Source: Hanstruepera ponticola
GTDB lineage: Bacteria; Bacteroidota; Bacteroidia; Flavobacteriales; Flavobacteriaceae
Direction: 5' to 3'
NCBI RefSeq assembly: GCF_012931685.1
Contig: NZ_JABANC010000001.1
Location: forward strand, 1,240,001-1,304,000
Length of the DNA: 64,000 nt
Under the pieces are notes generated by a model. The model did not search any database. It saw only the letters and a program-made list of their open reading frames with translations, and was not told the origin of the DNA. Numbering within the stretch: position 1 is the stretch's first letter; every line of letters starts with the position of its first letter. Below are positions 10,079 to 19,585 of the stretch, in pieces. A program made the position numbers and the translations under genes.

Positions 10079-11181
10079 TGAGTCATTATAAAATTATATT
10101 ATCTGGAGGAGGAACAGGAGGTCATATTTATCCTGCTATTGCTATAGCCAATGAATTGAAATCTCGTCATAAAGATGCTGAATTTCTTTTTGTTGGAGCT
10201 AAAGATCGCATGGAAATGGACAAAGTGCCACAAGCTGGATACGATATAGTTGGTTTATGGATATCTGGTATTCAGCGTAAGCTAACAATTAAAAATTTAA
10301 CTTTTCCATTTAAGCTTTTGAGTAGTTTATTAAAGGCTAGAAAAATAGTTAAAAATTTCAAACCTGATGTTGTAATAGGAACAGGAGGTTTTGCAAGTGG
10401 ACCATTGTTGCAAGTGGCCACTTCAAGAGGAATTCCCTCATTAATCCAGGAACAGAATTCATATCCTGGAATAACCAATAAACTACTTTCCAAAAAAGCT
10501 AATAAAATATGTGTGGCTTATGACGGTTTGGAACGGTTTTTTCCTTCTGATAAAATTATAAAGACAGGAAATCCTGTACGTCAGGATTTATTGAACATTG
10601 ATGATAAGAGACAAGAGGCGCTAAGCTTATTTGGTCTAGAAAAAGAGAAAAAAACGCTTTTGGTCCTAGGAGGTAGTTTGGGTTCAAGACGTATAAATGA
10701 GTTAATTGAAAAAGAATTAGATTATTTACTGACACATAATATACAGGTGGTTTGGCAGTGTGGAAAACTTTATTATGATCAGTATAAAATTTACAGCCAC
10801 ACCAAGAATATTCAAGTACATGCATTTATAAATGATATGGCATGTGCCTATGCATCGGCAGATATTATTATTTCTCGAGCAGGAGCAAGTTCAGTTTCTG
10901 AATTATGTATTGTTGGAAAGCCAGTGATTTTTATTCCATCACCAAATGTTGCCGAAGATCATCAAGCAAAAAATGCCCAAGCAATTGTTGATGAAGATGC
11001 TGCTATATTAATTAGAGAAGCCGATTTGGAAGTGGATTTTCAAAATAAGTTTACCCAATTAATGGTTTCACCAGAAAGGCAAAAACAACTAGGAGAAAAT
11101 ATAAAGAAATTGGCGTTAGTAAATGCTACTAGCGAGATTGCTGATGAAGTAGATAAACTATTAAAGCAAAGCATTAAATGA
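10078..11181 (+). CDS. murG: UDP-GlcNAc:lipid I GlcNAc transferase MurG
   Basis: A 367-aa GT28-family enzyme on the inner face of the cytoplasmic membrane that converts lipid I to lipid II. The glycine loop [14 protein letters not shown] at residues 9-22 is the MurG signature. GTGGFASGP and [13 protein letters not shown] follow in the N-domain. The UDP-sugar site [12 protein letters not shown] and the EDHQAKNA motif lie in the C-domain. It overlaps ftsW by one base and murC by four. Confidence 0.96.
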   Translation: MSHYKIILSGGGTGGHIYPAIAIANELKSRHKDAEFLFVGAKDRMEMDKVPQAGYDIVGLWISGIQRKLTIKNLTFPFKLLSSLLKARKIVKNFKPDVVIGTGGFASGPLLQVATSRGIPSLIQEQNSYPGITNKLLSKKANKICVAYDGLERFFPSDKIIKTGNPVRQDLLNIDDKRQEALSLFGLEKEKKTLLVLGGSLGSRRINELIEKELDYLLTHNIQVVWQCGKLYYDQYKIYSHTKNIQVHAFINDMACAYASADIIISRAGASSVSELCIVGKPVIFIPSPNVAEDHQAKNAQAIVDEDAAILIREADLEVDFQNKFTQLMVSPERQKQLGENIKKLALVNATSEIADEVDKLLKQSIK

Positions 11182-12530
11182 ATCTAGATACTATCAATAA
11201 TGTTTATTTTATTGGAATTGGCGGTATAGGAATGAGCGCACTAGCAAGATATTTCCATGCTAACAATAAGTTTGTATCTGGATATGATAAGAATAAATCT
11301 GAAATTACTGATGGGCTCATAGAATTGGGTGTTCCTGTACATTTTGATGATTCTATAGCCAATATTGATTCCCGATTATTGAATACTAATAATACACTTG
11401 TTGTTTACACGCCAGCAGTGCCAAAAGATCATATGGAATTGGCTTATTTTAATAACAATCATTACACAGTTATGAAACGTGCGGCTGTTTTAGGGCTTAT
11501 AACGGAAAACACTAATTGCTTGGCAGTAGCAGGAACTCATGGGAAAACTACGACAACAAGTATTTTGGGTCATTTGTTGAATGTCTGTAATGTTCCAGTA
11601 ACGGCATTTCTTGGCGGTATCAGTGAAAATTATCAATCCAACTTAATTATAAATGGAACGGACGTTACAGTGGTTGAGGCTGATGAATTTGATCGTTCGT
11701 TTTTAACATTATCACCTAACATTGCTTGTATCACTTCAATGGATGCGGATCATCTAGATATTTATGGGGATGCCTCTGAACTAGAAAAGTCATTTATAGA
11801 TTTTGCCAATAAAATCAAGAAAAACGGAAAATTATTTGTCAGAAATGGTCTGCCTATTAAAGGTATTACTTATGGCATTGAAGATGATTCTGATTACACA
11901 GTAAAAAATATAAAAATAAAAAATGGAACATATGTTTTTGATGTAAGAACACCAGAAACAACCATTGAAAATTTCAAATTTAACCTACCTGGTAGACATA
12001 ATCTGTCGAATGCATTAATAGCCTTGGCGATGGCTGTAGAGTTTGGTTGCCCTCACCAGCAGCTCGCCAAAGCTTTAGCATCTTATATAGGGGTTAAACG
12101 TAGATTTTCATATCATATAAAAACAGATGATGTGGTTTATATTGATGATTATGCGCATCATCCGGAGGAAATAAAAGCTGTTCATCAAGCAGTGAGAGAA
12201 ATGTATCCAGAAAGTAGGGTTTTGGCAGTTTTTCAGCCGCACTTGTTCAGTAGAACTCGAGATTTTATTGATGAGTTTGCAAAGAGTCTTTCAAGTTTTG
12301 ATGAAGTAATCTTATTGGATATTTATCCAGCAAGAGAATTGCCTATTCCTGGAGTTACCTCACAGTTGTTATTGGATAAAATTGAAAATAATCATAAACA
12401 ATTGGTTGAAAAATCAGATTTAATTTCAAAAATAAAAGAGAGTCAAGCAAAAATTGTGCTTACAATCGGTGCCGGAGATATTGGGGAAGAAGTAAAACAT
12501 ATTAAAAAGGCTTTGTTGCGTGCGAGTTAA
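11178..12530 (+). CDS. murC: UDP-MurNAc:L-alanine ligase MurC
   Basis: A 450-aa ligase that starts the stem peptide. The Rossmann motif [11 protein letters not shown] is near the N-terminus. The ATP loop GTHGKTT is at residues 119-125. [10 protein letters not shown] and the C-terminal [10 protein letters not shown] and FQPHLFSRT motifs are typical of MurC. It overlaps murG by four bases (ATGA) and ftsQ by eleven. Confidence 0.96.
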   Translation: MNLDTINNVYFIGIGGIGMSALARYFHANNKFVSGYDKNKSEITDGLIELGVPVHFDDSIANIDSRLLNTNNTLVVYTPAVPKDHMELAYFNNNHYTVMKRAAVLGLITENTNCLAVAGTHGKTTTTSILGHLLNVCNVPVTAFLGGISENYQSNLIINGTDVTVVEADEFDRSFLTLSPNIACITSMDADHLDIYGDASELEKSFIDFANKIKKNGKLFVRNGLPIKGITYGIEDDSDYTVKNIKIKNGTYVFDVRTPETTIENFKFNLPGRHNLSNALIALAMAVEFGCPHQQLAKALASYIGVKRRFSYHIKTDDVVYIDDYAHHPEEIKAVHQAVREMYPESRVLAVFQPHLFSRTRDFIDEFAKSLSSFDEVILLDIYPARELPIPGVTSQLLLDKIENNHKQLVEKSDLISKIKESQAKIVLTIGAGDIGEEVKHIKKALLRAS

Positions 12531-13239
12531 TTGGAATTACATAAAAATGATTGGATTGCTGCTTTTGGTAGTGATGTTGTATGCTTTTTCGAACACCAAA
12601 AATAATGCTCGAAAAGTATCAGAGCCAGAAATAGTTTTTGAAGGAGAAAACAATCTTTTTATAACCCATGAAACTGTTAGTAAATTGTTAATACAAAATC
12701 AAGCAGGAGTTAAGAATGTGCCCAAAGAAACTTTAGATTTGAATCAATTGGAAACTGCCCTAAATAAAAATCCAATGATTCGTTCAGCACAGGTTTTTGT
12801 TGATGTTAATGGAAAACTCACTGCTGAAGTACAACAAAAAAAACCTATAGCACGAGTGTTTAACTCGGGTTCATTTTATATAGACGATCAAGGAGGATTC
12901 ATGCCTTTGTCAACAAATTACACTGCTAGAGTACCTATTGTAACAGGTGTTGTTGATAAAAATAATCTGGTTAATGTATATAAAATGTCAAAAAAAATAG
13001 AAAGTGATAACTTTTTAAAGAAGCATGTAACGCAAATTCATCAAGATCAACAAGGAGGTATTTCTTTGAGATTAAGACAATGTAACTTTAATGTGTATTT
13101 AGGAAGCTTGAAAAAACTTGATAAAAAAATTAACAACCTAAAGGTGTTTTATAAAAAAGCAACAAAAGAAAAATTAATGAATAAGTATAGTAAGGTTAAT
13201 CTGCAATTTGATAGCCAAGTGATATGCACTAAATCTTAA
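12520..13239 (+). CDS. ftsQ: Cell division protein FtsQ
   Basis: A 239-aa bitopic protein. It has a short cytoplasmic tail, one transmembrane helix (about residues 7-22) and a periplasmic POTRA-like segment (about 40-115, containing LNQLETALNKNPMIRSA). A beta domain follows. It connects FtsL/FtsB-type proteins to the divisome. The start is GTG at 12520, inside the last codons of murC, as no later start leaves the membrane helix intact. The assignment uses the POTRA pattern and its place directly before ftsA. Confidence 0.88.
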   Translation: MRVNWNYIKMIGLLLLVVMLYAFSNTKNNARKVSEPEIVFEGENNLFITHETVSKLLIQNQAGVKNVPKETLDLNQLETALNKNPMIRSAQVFVDVNGKLTAEVQQKKPIARVFNSGSFYIDDQGGFMPLSTNYTARVPIVTGVVDKNNLVNVYKMSKKIESDNFLKKHVTQIHQDQQGGISLRLRQCNFNVYLGSLKKLDKKINNLKVFYKKATKEKLMNKYSKVNLQFDSQVICTKS

Positions 13240-13242
13240 ACT

Positions 13243-14562
13243 ATGGAAGGGAATATAGCAGTAGGGTTGGATATTGGAACCACAAAGATTGTGGCTATGA
13301 TTGGTCGTAAAAATGAGTACGGCAAGGTTGATATTTTAGGAATAGGAAAATCTAAGAGTTTAGGTGTTCATCGTGGAGTTGTGAATAACATAACACAAAC
13401 TATTCAATCGATTCAATTGGCTATCCAAGAGGCTGAAATGGCATCTGAATTTAAAATTGAAGATGTTACCGTAGGTATCGCAGGTCAACACATACGAAGC
13501 TTACAGCACAGTGATTATATTACGCGACCAAATTCGGAATTGGTTATAGATGAAGATGATATTGATAGGCTTATTAATCAAGTTCATAAGTTGGTAATGT
13601 TACCAGGTGAAGAGATTATTCATGTATTGCCTCAAGAGTATAAAGTTGACGGTCAAGCTGAAATAAAAGAACCTATAGGTATGTATGGCGGTAGGTTGGA
13701 AGCTAATTTCCACGTGGTAGTTGGTCAGGTGTCATCCATTAGAAATATTGGTCGATGTGTAAAAAGTGCTGGTTTGAATTTGGAAGGAATCACACTTGAG
13801 CCTTTGGCATCTTCAAACGCAGTCTTGAGTCAAGAGGAAAAAGAAGCAGGTGTCGCATTAATTGACATTGGAGGTGGTACTACAGATTTAGCCATATTCA
13901 GAGATGGTATTATTCGTCATACCGCAGTTATCCCTTTTGGAGGTAATGTTATAACTGAAGACATAAAAGAAGGCTGTTCCATTATAGAAAAACAGGCTGA
14001 ATTATTAAAAATTAAGTTTGGATCGGCTTGGCCAGGAGAGAATAAAGAAAATGAAATTGTTTCAATTCCAGGATTAAGGGGAAGAGAGCCCAAGGAAATT
14101 ACATTAAAAAATCTATCCAAGATTATTCATGCTCGTGTAGTGGAAATCATTGAGCAAGTTTATGTAGAGATAAAAAATTATGGGCACGAAGAACAAAAGA
14201 AAAAATTGATAGCTGGGATTGTTTTAACAGGAGGAGGAAGTCAATTAAAACATTTAAAGCAGTTAGTAGAATATATAACAGGAATGGATACTCGAATTGG
14301 TTATCCAAATGAACATCTAGCAGGCGATAGTGATGATGAAGTGACAAGTCCACTTTATGCTACAGCTGTTGGATTGGTAATGGATGGACTAAAGAGACAG
14401 GAGCGCAAAAAAGTGGAGGCAGCTTACGTTGAAGCTGTAAAAGAACAAGAAACAAATGACGATGACAATGAAGAAATTATTGAGCCTCCAAAGCCAGTGA
14501 GACGATCATTTTTAGATAAATTAACTGATAGAGTAAAAGATTTTTTGGACAACGCCGAGTAA
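13243..14562 (+). CDS. ftsA: Cell division protein FtsA
   Basis: A 439-aa actin-like ATPase that tethers FtsZ to the membrane. The phosphate-1 loop GLDIGTTKIVAMIG lies at residues 8-21. SHS2/1C-domain sequences follow, then the phosphate-2 loop DIGGGTTDLA (near 208) and the adenosine motif GIVLTGGGSQL (near 325). The C-terminus FLDKLTDRVKDFLDNAE forms an amphipathic helix suited to membrane attachment. It starts three bases after ftsQ. Confidence 0.95.
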   Translation: MEGNIAVGLDIGTTKIVAMIGRKNEYGKVDILGIGKSKSLGVHRGVVNNITQTIQSIQLAIQEAEMASEFKIEDVTVGIAGQHIRSLQHSDYITRPNSELVIDEDDIDRLINQVHKLVMLPGEEIIHVLPQEYKVDGQAEIKEPIGMYGGRLEANFHVVVGQVSSIRNIGRCVKSAGLNLEGITLEPLASSNAVLSQEEKEAGVALIDIGGGTTDLAIFRDGIIRHTAVIPFGGNVITEDIKEGCSIIEKQAELLKIKFGSAWPGENKENEIVSIPGLRGREPKEITLKNLSKIIHARVVEIIEQVYVEIKNYGHEEQKKKLIAGIVLTGGGSQLKHLKQLVEYITGMDTRIGYPNEHLAGDSDDEVTSPLYATAVGLVMDGLKRQERKKVEAAYVEAVKEQETNDDDNEEIIEPPKPVRRSFLDKLTDRVKDFLDNAE

Positions 14563-14603
14563 ATCTTAAAAAACGATAAATAAAGAATAAATAAACGTAA
14601 TTC

Positions 14604-16556
14604 ATGAGCAGCAACAAAGAATTCGAACCAAGTATTTCATTTGATTTACCAAAGAATCAATCAAATGTTATTAAAGTGATAGGAGTTGGTGGAGGTGGCA
14701 GTAATGCCATCAATCACATGTTTCAACAAGGTATTAAAGGAGTTGATTTTGTGATTTGTAATACAGATGCGCAAGCACTTCAAAACAGTGGTGTGCCTAA
14801 TAAAATTCAGTTGGGTGTTAACCTAACAGAAGGTCTAGGAGCTGGAGCTAATCCTGATATAGGAGAAAAATCTGCAGTAGAGAGTGTTGAAGAAATTCAA
14901 ACTATGCTAGATACTAATACCAAAATGATTTTTATTACTGCCGGAATGGGTGGTGGTACAGGTACTGGAGCTGCGCCTATTATTGCAAAAATGGCAAAGG
15001 ATTTGGATATCTTGACAGTAGGTATTGTAACAATGCCTTTCCAATTTGAGGGAAAAATGAGAAATCAACAAGCTCAAATAGGTATTGAAAAATTGCGCGA
15101 TGTTGTAGATTCTTTGGTAGTAATAAACAATAATAAGCTTCGTGAAGTATATGGTAATTTAGGTTTTAAAGCTGGTTTTTCAAAAGCTGATGAGGTCTTA
15201 TCCACTGCTGCACGTGGAATAGCAGAAGTCATTACGCATCACTATACACAAAACATTGACTTACGTGATGCCAAAACTGTATTGAGTAATAGCGGTACAG
15301 CTATAATGGGCTCATCAACAGCTTCTGGTCAGGATCGAGCTAAAGAGGCTATCAGAAAAGCTTTAGACTCTCCTTTATTAAATGATAATAAGATAACAGG
15401 TGCTAAAAACGTATTGCTGCTTATAGTGTCTGGAGCTCAAGAAATTACTATTGATGAAATTGGTGAAATAAACGATCATATACAGGATGAGGCTGGACAT
15501 GGTGCCAATATTATAATGGGTGTTGGAGAAGACGAAGCTTTAGAAGATTCAATAGCCGTAACAATTATTGCAACAGGTTTTGATATTGAACAACAAGATG
15601 AAATTTCAAATACTGAAACAAAAAAAGTCATTCATGCTTTAGAAGACGATCAATCTATGGAGCAAGATTTGTCAAGAAAAATGAGAGAACCTGCTATTAT
15701 TACACCAAATATTGAGCTGGAAGAAAAACAAGAAAATCCGGTAGTAAAGCATACTTTGGATTTAGATGAATTAGAAGATTTAGAGCCTAAAAATACTGCT
15801 GCAGTTGATGAAGGGAATGATTTAATTCCGACTACCGAACAAATTAAAAACCTAAATGTTGTTTATGATGAGGTATTGTTGGATGTGCCTGAAGATGAAT
15901 TTATAATCACTCAAGCAGAGACTAAAGTTGAAGTTGAGAATATTGAAGATACAGACGATGAGCAACAAATCACATTAACATTTGATTTGCCTATAAGTGA
16001 AAGTTCTATTGAAAATAAAGGCGATGACATGGTTGTTCATGAGCTAGAGGAAAACATCAAAAAACTTCCTGTTAAGGATTATGTTGAGCTTATTCCGGTA
16101 ACTGAGTCAAATGAAGAAGGGGAAGTTCGCTATGCTCTAGATGATTATATAGAAGTTGAATCTAATATGAATCAGACGCAAGCGGAACCTCAAATTAAAG
16201 AGAAGATAGAAGTTGAGGATTCAGAGGTGGTTTTTGAAAAGAAAGTTGTTCAAACTGAAGTTAGTGAAGAACCTGTTTCAGAGGAATTAGATCCTATGAA
16301 CAGTCCAATATCAGATCTTTTAAAAGAACGTGCTGAAGAGCGCAGACGCAAAATGAAAGATTTTAATTATAAGTTCAATAATGCCAAGATTGATGATATT
16401 GAGAAAGTTCCTGCCTATAAAAGACAAGGCGTAAATTTGGATGAAACACAACATTCATCAGAATCTAACAGATCAAGTACCAGTTTGAGTATTGATGATA
16501 ACGATGATATCCAATTGCGTAACAATAATTCGTTTTTACACGACAACGTCGATTAA
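14604..16556 (+). CDS. ftsZ: Cell division GTPase FtsZ with long acidic C-terminal tail
   Basis: A 650-aa tubulin-like GTPase that forms the division ring. The GTP-binding loop GGGTGTG is at residues 116-122. The T7-type contact region and the globular domain end near residue 330. The remaining roughly 320 residues are acidic, repetitive and probably disordered. They end in a conserved flavobacterial peptide (DDIQLRNNNSFLHDNVD), not in the canonical DIPxFLR peptide of proteobacteria. This length is normal for flavobacteria but almost twice that of E. coli FtsZ. A terminator at 16590 ends the operon. Confidence 0.96.
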   Translation: MSSNKEFEPSISFDLPKNQSNVIKVIGVGGGGSNAINHMFQQGIKGVDFVICNTDAQALQNSGVPNKIQLGVNLTEGLGAGANPDIGEKSAVESVEEIQTMLDTNTKMIFITAGMGGGTGTGAAPIIAKMAKDLDILTVGIVTMPFQFEGKMRNQQAQIGIEKLRDVVDSLVVINNNKLREVYGNLGFKAGFSKADEVLSTAARGIAEVITHHYTQNIDLRDAKTVLSNSGTAIMGSSTASGQDRAKEAIRKALDSPLLNDNKITGAKNVLLLIVSGAQEITIDEIGEINDHIQDEAGHGANIIMGVGEDEALEDSIAVTIIATGFDIEQQDEISNTETKKVIHALEDDQSMEQDLSRKMREPAIITPNIELEEKQENPVVKHTLDLDELEDLEPKNTAAVDEGNDLIPTTEQIKNLNVVYDEVLLDVPEDEFIITQAETKVEVENIEDTDDEQQITLTFDLPISESSIENKGDDMVVHELEENIKKLPVKDYVELIPVTESNEEGEVRYALDDYIEVESNMNQTQAEPQIKEKIEVEDSEVVFEKKVVQTEVSEEPVSEELDPMNSPISDLLKERAEERRRKMKDFNYKFNNAKIDDIEKVPAYKRQGVNLDETQHSSESNRSSTSLSIDDNDDIQLRNNNSFLHDNVD

Positions 16557-16589
16557 TAGCAAATTAAGTTTAGTGTTTAGACTTCATGG

Positions 16590-16632
16590 AAAGCCCGAAG
16601 AACTTCTTAAGTTAATTCGGGTTTTCTTTTTA
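16590..16632 (+). terminator. Rho-independent terminator after ftsZ
   Basis: AAGCCCGAA (16591-16599) pairs with TTCGGGTTT (16616-16624), and the run continues TTCTTTTT. It lies 34 bases after the ftsZ stop and closes the division/cell-wall operon. Confidence 0.85.
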
Positions 16633-16638
16633 TCTTCG
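16631..16638 (+). promoter_or_regulatory. Candidate -7 element of yqeY
   Basis: TATCTTCG differs from TAnnTTTG at one base. It lies 20 bases upstream of the yqeY ATG and just past the ftsZ terminator, where a new promoter is needed. Confidence 0.4.
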
Positions 16639-16657
16639 CAGCAAATTAAAAAGTAAT

Positions 16658-17107
16658 ATGAGTTTACAGAATAATGTCATGGCTGCCTTAAAAGAGGCTA
16701 TGAAAGCGAAAGACCAAACAGCTTTAACAGCGTTAAGAGCCATTAAGTCAGCTATTTTATTGGCACAAACAGAGAGTGGTGTAAAATCTGATTTAACTGA
16801 AGAAGAAGAACTTAAAATATTACAGAAACAAGTTAAGCAACGTAAGGATAGCGCGGCAATTTTTATGAGTCAAGGTCGTGAAGATTTAGCCGCTCCGGAA
16901 TTGGCTGAAGCTGAAGTTATTAGTCAGTTTTTACCGGAGGCTTTGTCTGAAGAAGAAATTGAAGGTGTTGTTGTTGCAACAATTGAGAGTATTGGAGCAG
17001 AAGGAATGAAAGATATGGGTAAGGTTATGGGTATAGTTAGTAAAGAATTAGCTGGTCAGGCTGATGGTAAGACCATTTCTAATATTGTTAAAGCTAAACT
17101 TTCTTAA
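16658..17107 (+). CDS. GatB/YqeY domain protein
   Basis: A 149-aa, mostly helical cytosolic protein of the YqeY family. This family resembles the tail domain of the amidotransferase subunit GatB and may touch tRNA. Family features are the N-terminal ALRAIKSAIL helix, the central EEELKILQKQVKQRKDSA segment and the C-terminal MGKVMGIVSKELAGQADGK part. The length is typical. The physiological role of the family is not established. A tRNA gene follows 11 bases after its stop. Confidence 0.9.
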   Translation: MSLQNNVMAALKEAMKAKDQTALTALRAIKSAILLAQTESGVKSDLTEEEELKILQKQVKQRKDSAAIFMSQGREDLAAPELAEAEVISQFLPEALSEEEIEGVVVATIESIGAEGMKDMGKVMGIVSKELAGQADGKTISNIVKAKLS

Positions 17108-17118
17108 AATAACAATAT

Positions 17119-17192
17119 GGCTGCGTAGTTCAACTGGATAGAATATCAGATTTCGGCTCTGAGGGTTGGGGGTTCGAATCCCTCCGCGGTCA
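17119..17192 (+). tRNA. tRNA-Arg, anticodon TCG
   Basis: The sequence folds as a 74-nt cloverleaf. The acceptor stem is GGCTGCG/CGCGGTC with two G-U pairs. The D stem is GTTC/GAAT and the anticodon stem TCAGA/TCTGA encloses the loop TTTCGGC. The T stem GGGGG/CCCTC encloses TTCGAAT. The anticodon is TCG at 17153-17155, decoding CGA arginine codons. CCA is not encoded; the discriminator A at 17192 is followed by CGA. I folded it by hand. Confidence 0.88.
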
Positions 17193-17210
17193 CGAATAAA
17201 TTGTTTAATA

Positions 17211-17421
17211 ATGAAAAGCGCCAAACTTGTTTGAGCGTTTTTTGTTTAAACTATTTTCAAAACGGAACGTATAGGGAGCTATAATCCCTTTTAAAGATGA
17301 AAAGCGCCAAACTTGTTTGAGCGTTTTTTGTTTAAGCTATTTTCAAAACGGAACGTATAGGGAGCTATAATCCCTTTTAAAAGATGAAAAGCGCCAAACT
17401 TGTTTGAGCGTTTTTTTGTTT
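17211..17421. repeat. Tandem 86/87-bp repeat carrying terminator-like hairpins
   Basis: ATGAAAAGCGCC recurs at 17211, 17297 and 17384, giving two full units (86 and 87 bp) and a partial third. The first two differ by one substitution and one inserted A. Each unit begins with an imperfect hairpin, AAAAGCGCCAAAC / GTTTGAGCG, followed by six or seven T, resembling an intrinsic terminator. The two full units also hold AGGGA-GCTATAA-TCCCT, a 5-bp stem with a 7-base loop. The array fills the space between tRNA-Arg and the convergent glycosyltransferase gene. Confidence 0.85.
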
Positions 17422-17456
17422 AATCAGTTTTCATGATGATTAGGAAATTTAATTTA

Positions 17457-19520
17457 TTATAAAAAATCCGGTACTTCAAAAATAACATTTTGTTGTTTTA
17501 ATACATCAACAACCATTTTTAAAGTATCATCCTCTTTATCTAGTATGGTTTCATTTTTCAGCAAAGCCTCAACCTGTTCTTTCATATTGCGATTATGGTA
17601 TTCTAAGTAAAGATTATCACCATTTAATAAAATTAAACAATCATTCTCAGTATATTCAATTTCAATGGAAGGGTTCACCTTAAGAATAGACACATTTTTT
17701 GGATACGCTTTTTGGAGAAGTTTATAGATTGAACCAATTACTCTATTAACAGTAATAGAATGTAAGCATATTTTATGCTCACAATTTAAAATTACATCAT
17801 AATTACAACGAATATTACACACACCCTGTTTACCCCAAATGATTTCATTGTTTTCCGAAAAACTCCCCCAACTTCCAGGGCCTGTAGGACCATAAATACC
17901 TACTGTAGGTACATTAAAGGCACCCGCTACATGGGTGATTCCTGCATCGTTACCAATGTGAAACAATGCACCAGACATAGCTCTTCCAACATCTTCCATA
18001 CCACCTTTAATATATGTCACATGCGGCATTGGTTTGGAGAAACAGGTGTCTATATTTGGATCATTAGGACCTTGAATAATTTTACATTTTAAATGTGGGT
18101 AAATATCTCTTAACTTTTCTATTAGTTCAGCATACTTTTCTGTTGGCCAAATCTTCATTAAAAACCCAGCACCATGATGAACTACAAAATAATCTTGTTG
18201 CTTTTTTTGCCTTTTAAAATATGGGTATTTTTCATGTTTATTATCAATTGATATATGCAGTTTTGAAACGGTATCTATATAATGGCTAATGGCGTGTTGT
18301 TTTACCTTTTTATGTGTTGGATACTTCAATGCGTGCGGTAAATCGTAACCTCTAAATGCAGGGTAGTTGCCTAACTCATAAATATTATCATATAAATGTT
18401 CTTCTTTTCTGGCGACTTCTTCATTAATAACAATGACTTGTGTTAAATGGGTTTTAAAAAAGTCAACCAACCTTGGCGCAACAGCAAAATGAACACATTT
18501 CGAAACTTTTGCCAGTTTATTAATAGCAGGTATGGCAAAAAAAATATCACCTAATCCACCATAGCTTTTATAGACTAATACTTGACCTAGATTTTCTGAA
18601 GATTTTTGTGCTTCCTTGTTTAGAATGGTTTCCGTTTCAATCCAAAAATCATTTAGGGCATCTTTCATCTCCTGAATGGCTCTCACTTTGTCATCGGGAT
18701 AAAAGTCAAATGAAAATGTGCCTATCCTGTCATTTCCTATGATATTACAGCCGGAAAGAAATGCTTCAGCAGCTAGTCTTCCTGAGGGTTCAGGCCAAAC
18801 AGGTTGGCAAATGAAGGTCTCTGTTTTTCCTAGTATTTCCAGAACTTTATCGTTACTTATAGGCTCATGGAATGTGATGTTATCAGGTAAGACTTGCTTT
18901 AATTGATTTCGCCCGTAAACAGGAAATTTAACTTCTGGATGGTTTTCAGCGTAAGCAGCATATGCTTTACCACCTTTTAAATAATTTAAATCACCAAAAA
19001 AAGGAATATTATCATTAATTTTTTCATTTGATGGTTTTAAGTCATCAACGAAAACGGTAGGTGGCATAATGAAGTAGTTTGATAATGCTTCACCATAGAA
19101 TTCATAATGCGCTTGATAATGTTTTGGAGATTGAAAGATATTTAGATTGGCTTTAGCAAATAGTTTTCTGTAGAGATGAAATTTTTCTGAATTGCAACAA
19201 TTGGTGATTTTTTTATCAACCGTACATAAAATATTACGCCTTACGCAAAAATTGTAGTCAAATTCAATTTTTATATAGGGTTTATTTATTTTTAAAATTT
19301 GCTTAATTAAATCAATTTCAAAGCGACAACGGGAAGTGCTACAATAAATAATAATATCTGTTTCAGATATAAGTTTTTTGGTCTTTTCAAAGTTTCTTAA
19401 GCTGTCTAATTTGACATTGTGTCGTCGCTTTACACCTAATTCTATTAATTGTTTTATAGTAAGCTCTGCACCTCTGGGAGTTGATAAAGCAGTGTCATGT
19501 AAAAATAAAATGTTCTTCAA
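17457..19520 (-). CDS. Double glycosyltransferase (GT4-like + GT9) with PqqD/RRE-like C-terminus
   Basis: A 687-aa cytosolic protein with three parts. Residues 1-300 resemble a GT4 transferase: RGAELT near the start and EPSGRLAAEAFLSG as the EX7E-type nucleotide-sugar motif. Residues 315-600 resemble a GT9 heptosyltransferase: GGLGDIFFAIPA near 320, HHGAGFLMKIWPTEKYAEL near 450, and IGNDAGITHVAG...GIYGPTGPGSWG near 520. A C-x3-C...C-x3-C cluster follows, a usual GT9 ending. Residues 610-687 form two beta-strands and helices like a PqqD-type winged helix. The domain order is seen; the RRE resemblance is inferred by eye. The acceptor is unknown. It lies 65 bases downstream of the DDGYY lipopeptide gene on the same strand, suggesting co-transcription. 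Confidence 0.75.
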   Translation of the reverse strand: MKNILFLHDTALSTPRGAELTIKQLIELGVKRRHNVKLDSLRNFEKTKKLISETDIIIYCSTSRCRFEIDLIKQILKINKPYIKIEFDYNFCVRRNILCTVDKKITNCCNSEKFHLYRKLFAKANLNIFQSPKHYQAHYEFYGEALSNYFIMPPTVFVDDLKPSNEKINDNIPFFGDLNYLKGGKAYAAYAENHPEVKFPVYGRNQLKQVLPDNITFHEPISNDKVLEILGKTETFICQPVWPEPSGRLAAEAFLSGCNIIGNDRIGTFSFDFYPDDKVRAIQEMKDALNDFWIETETILNKEAQKSSENLGQVLVYKSYGGLGDIFFAIPAINKLAKVSKCVHFAVAPRLVDFFKTHLTQVIVINEEVARKEEHLYDNIYELGNYPAFRGYDLPHALKYPTHKKVKQHAISHYIDTVSKLHISIDNKHEKYPYFKRQKKQQDYFVVHHGAGFLMKIWPTEKYAELIEKLRDIYPHLKCKIIQGPNDPNIDTCFSKPMPHVTYIKGGMEDVGRAMSGALFHIGNDAGITHVAGAFNVPTVGIYGPTGPGSWGSFSENNEIIWGKQGVCNIRCNYDVILNCEHKICLHSITVNRVIGSIYKLLQKAYPKNVSILKVNPSIEIEYTENDCLILLNGDNLYLEYHNRNMKEQVEALLKNETILDKEDDTLKMVVDVLKQQNVIFEVPDFL

Positions 19521-19585
19521 TTCAATTGATTTTAAATGCCATAACTTAATAAAACAGCATCTTCTGAAAATAAATTTCGTTAATT

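Noticed and set aside
17211-17421. CRISPR array
   Set aside because: Units are 86-87 bp with no unique spacers, the whole unit repeats, and no cas gene is near.
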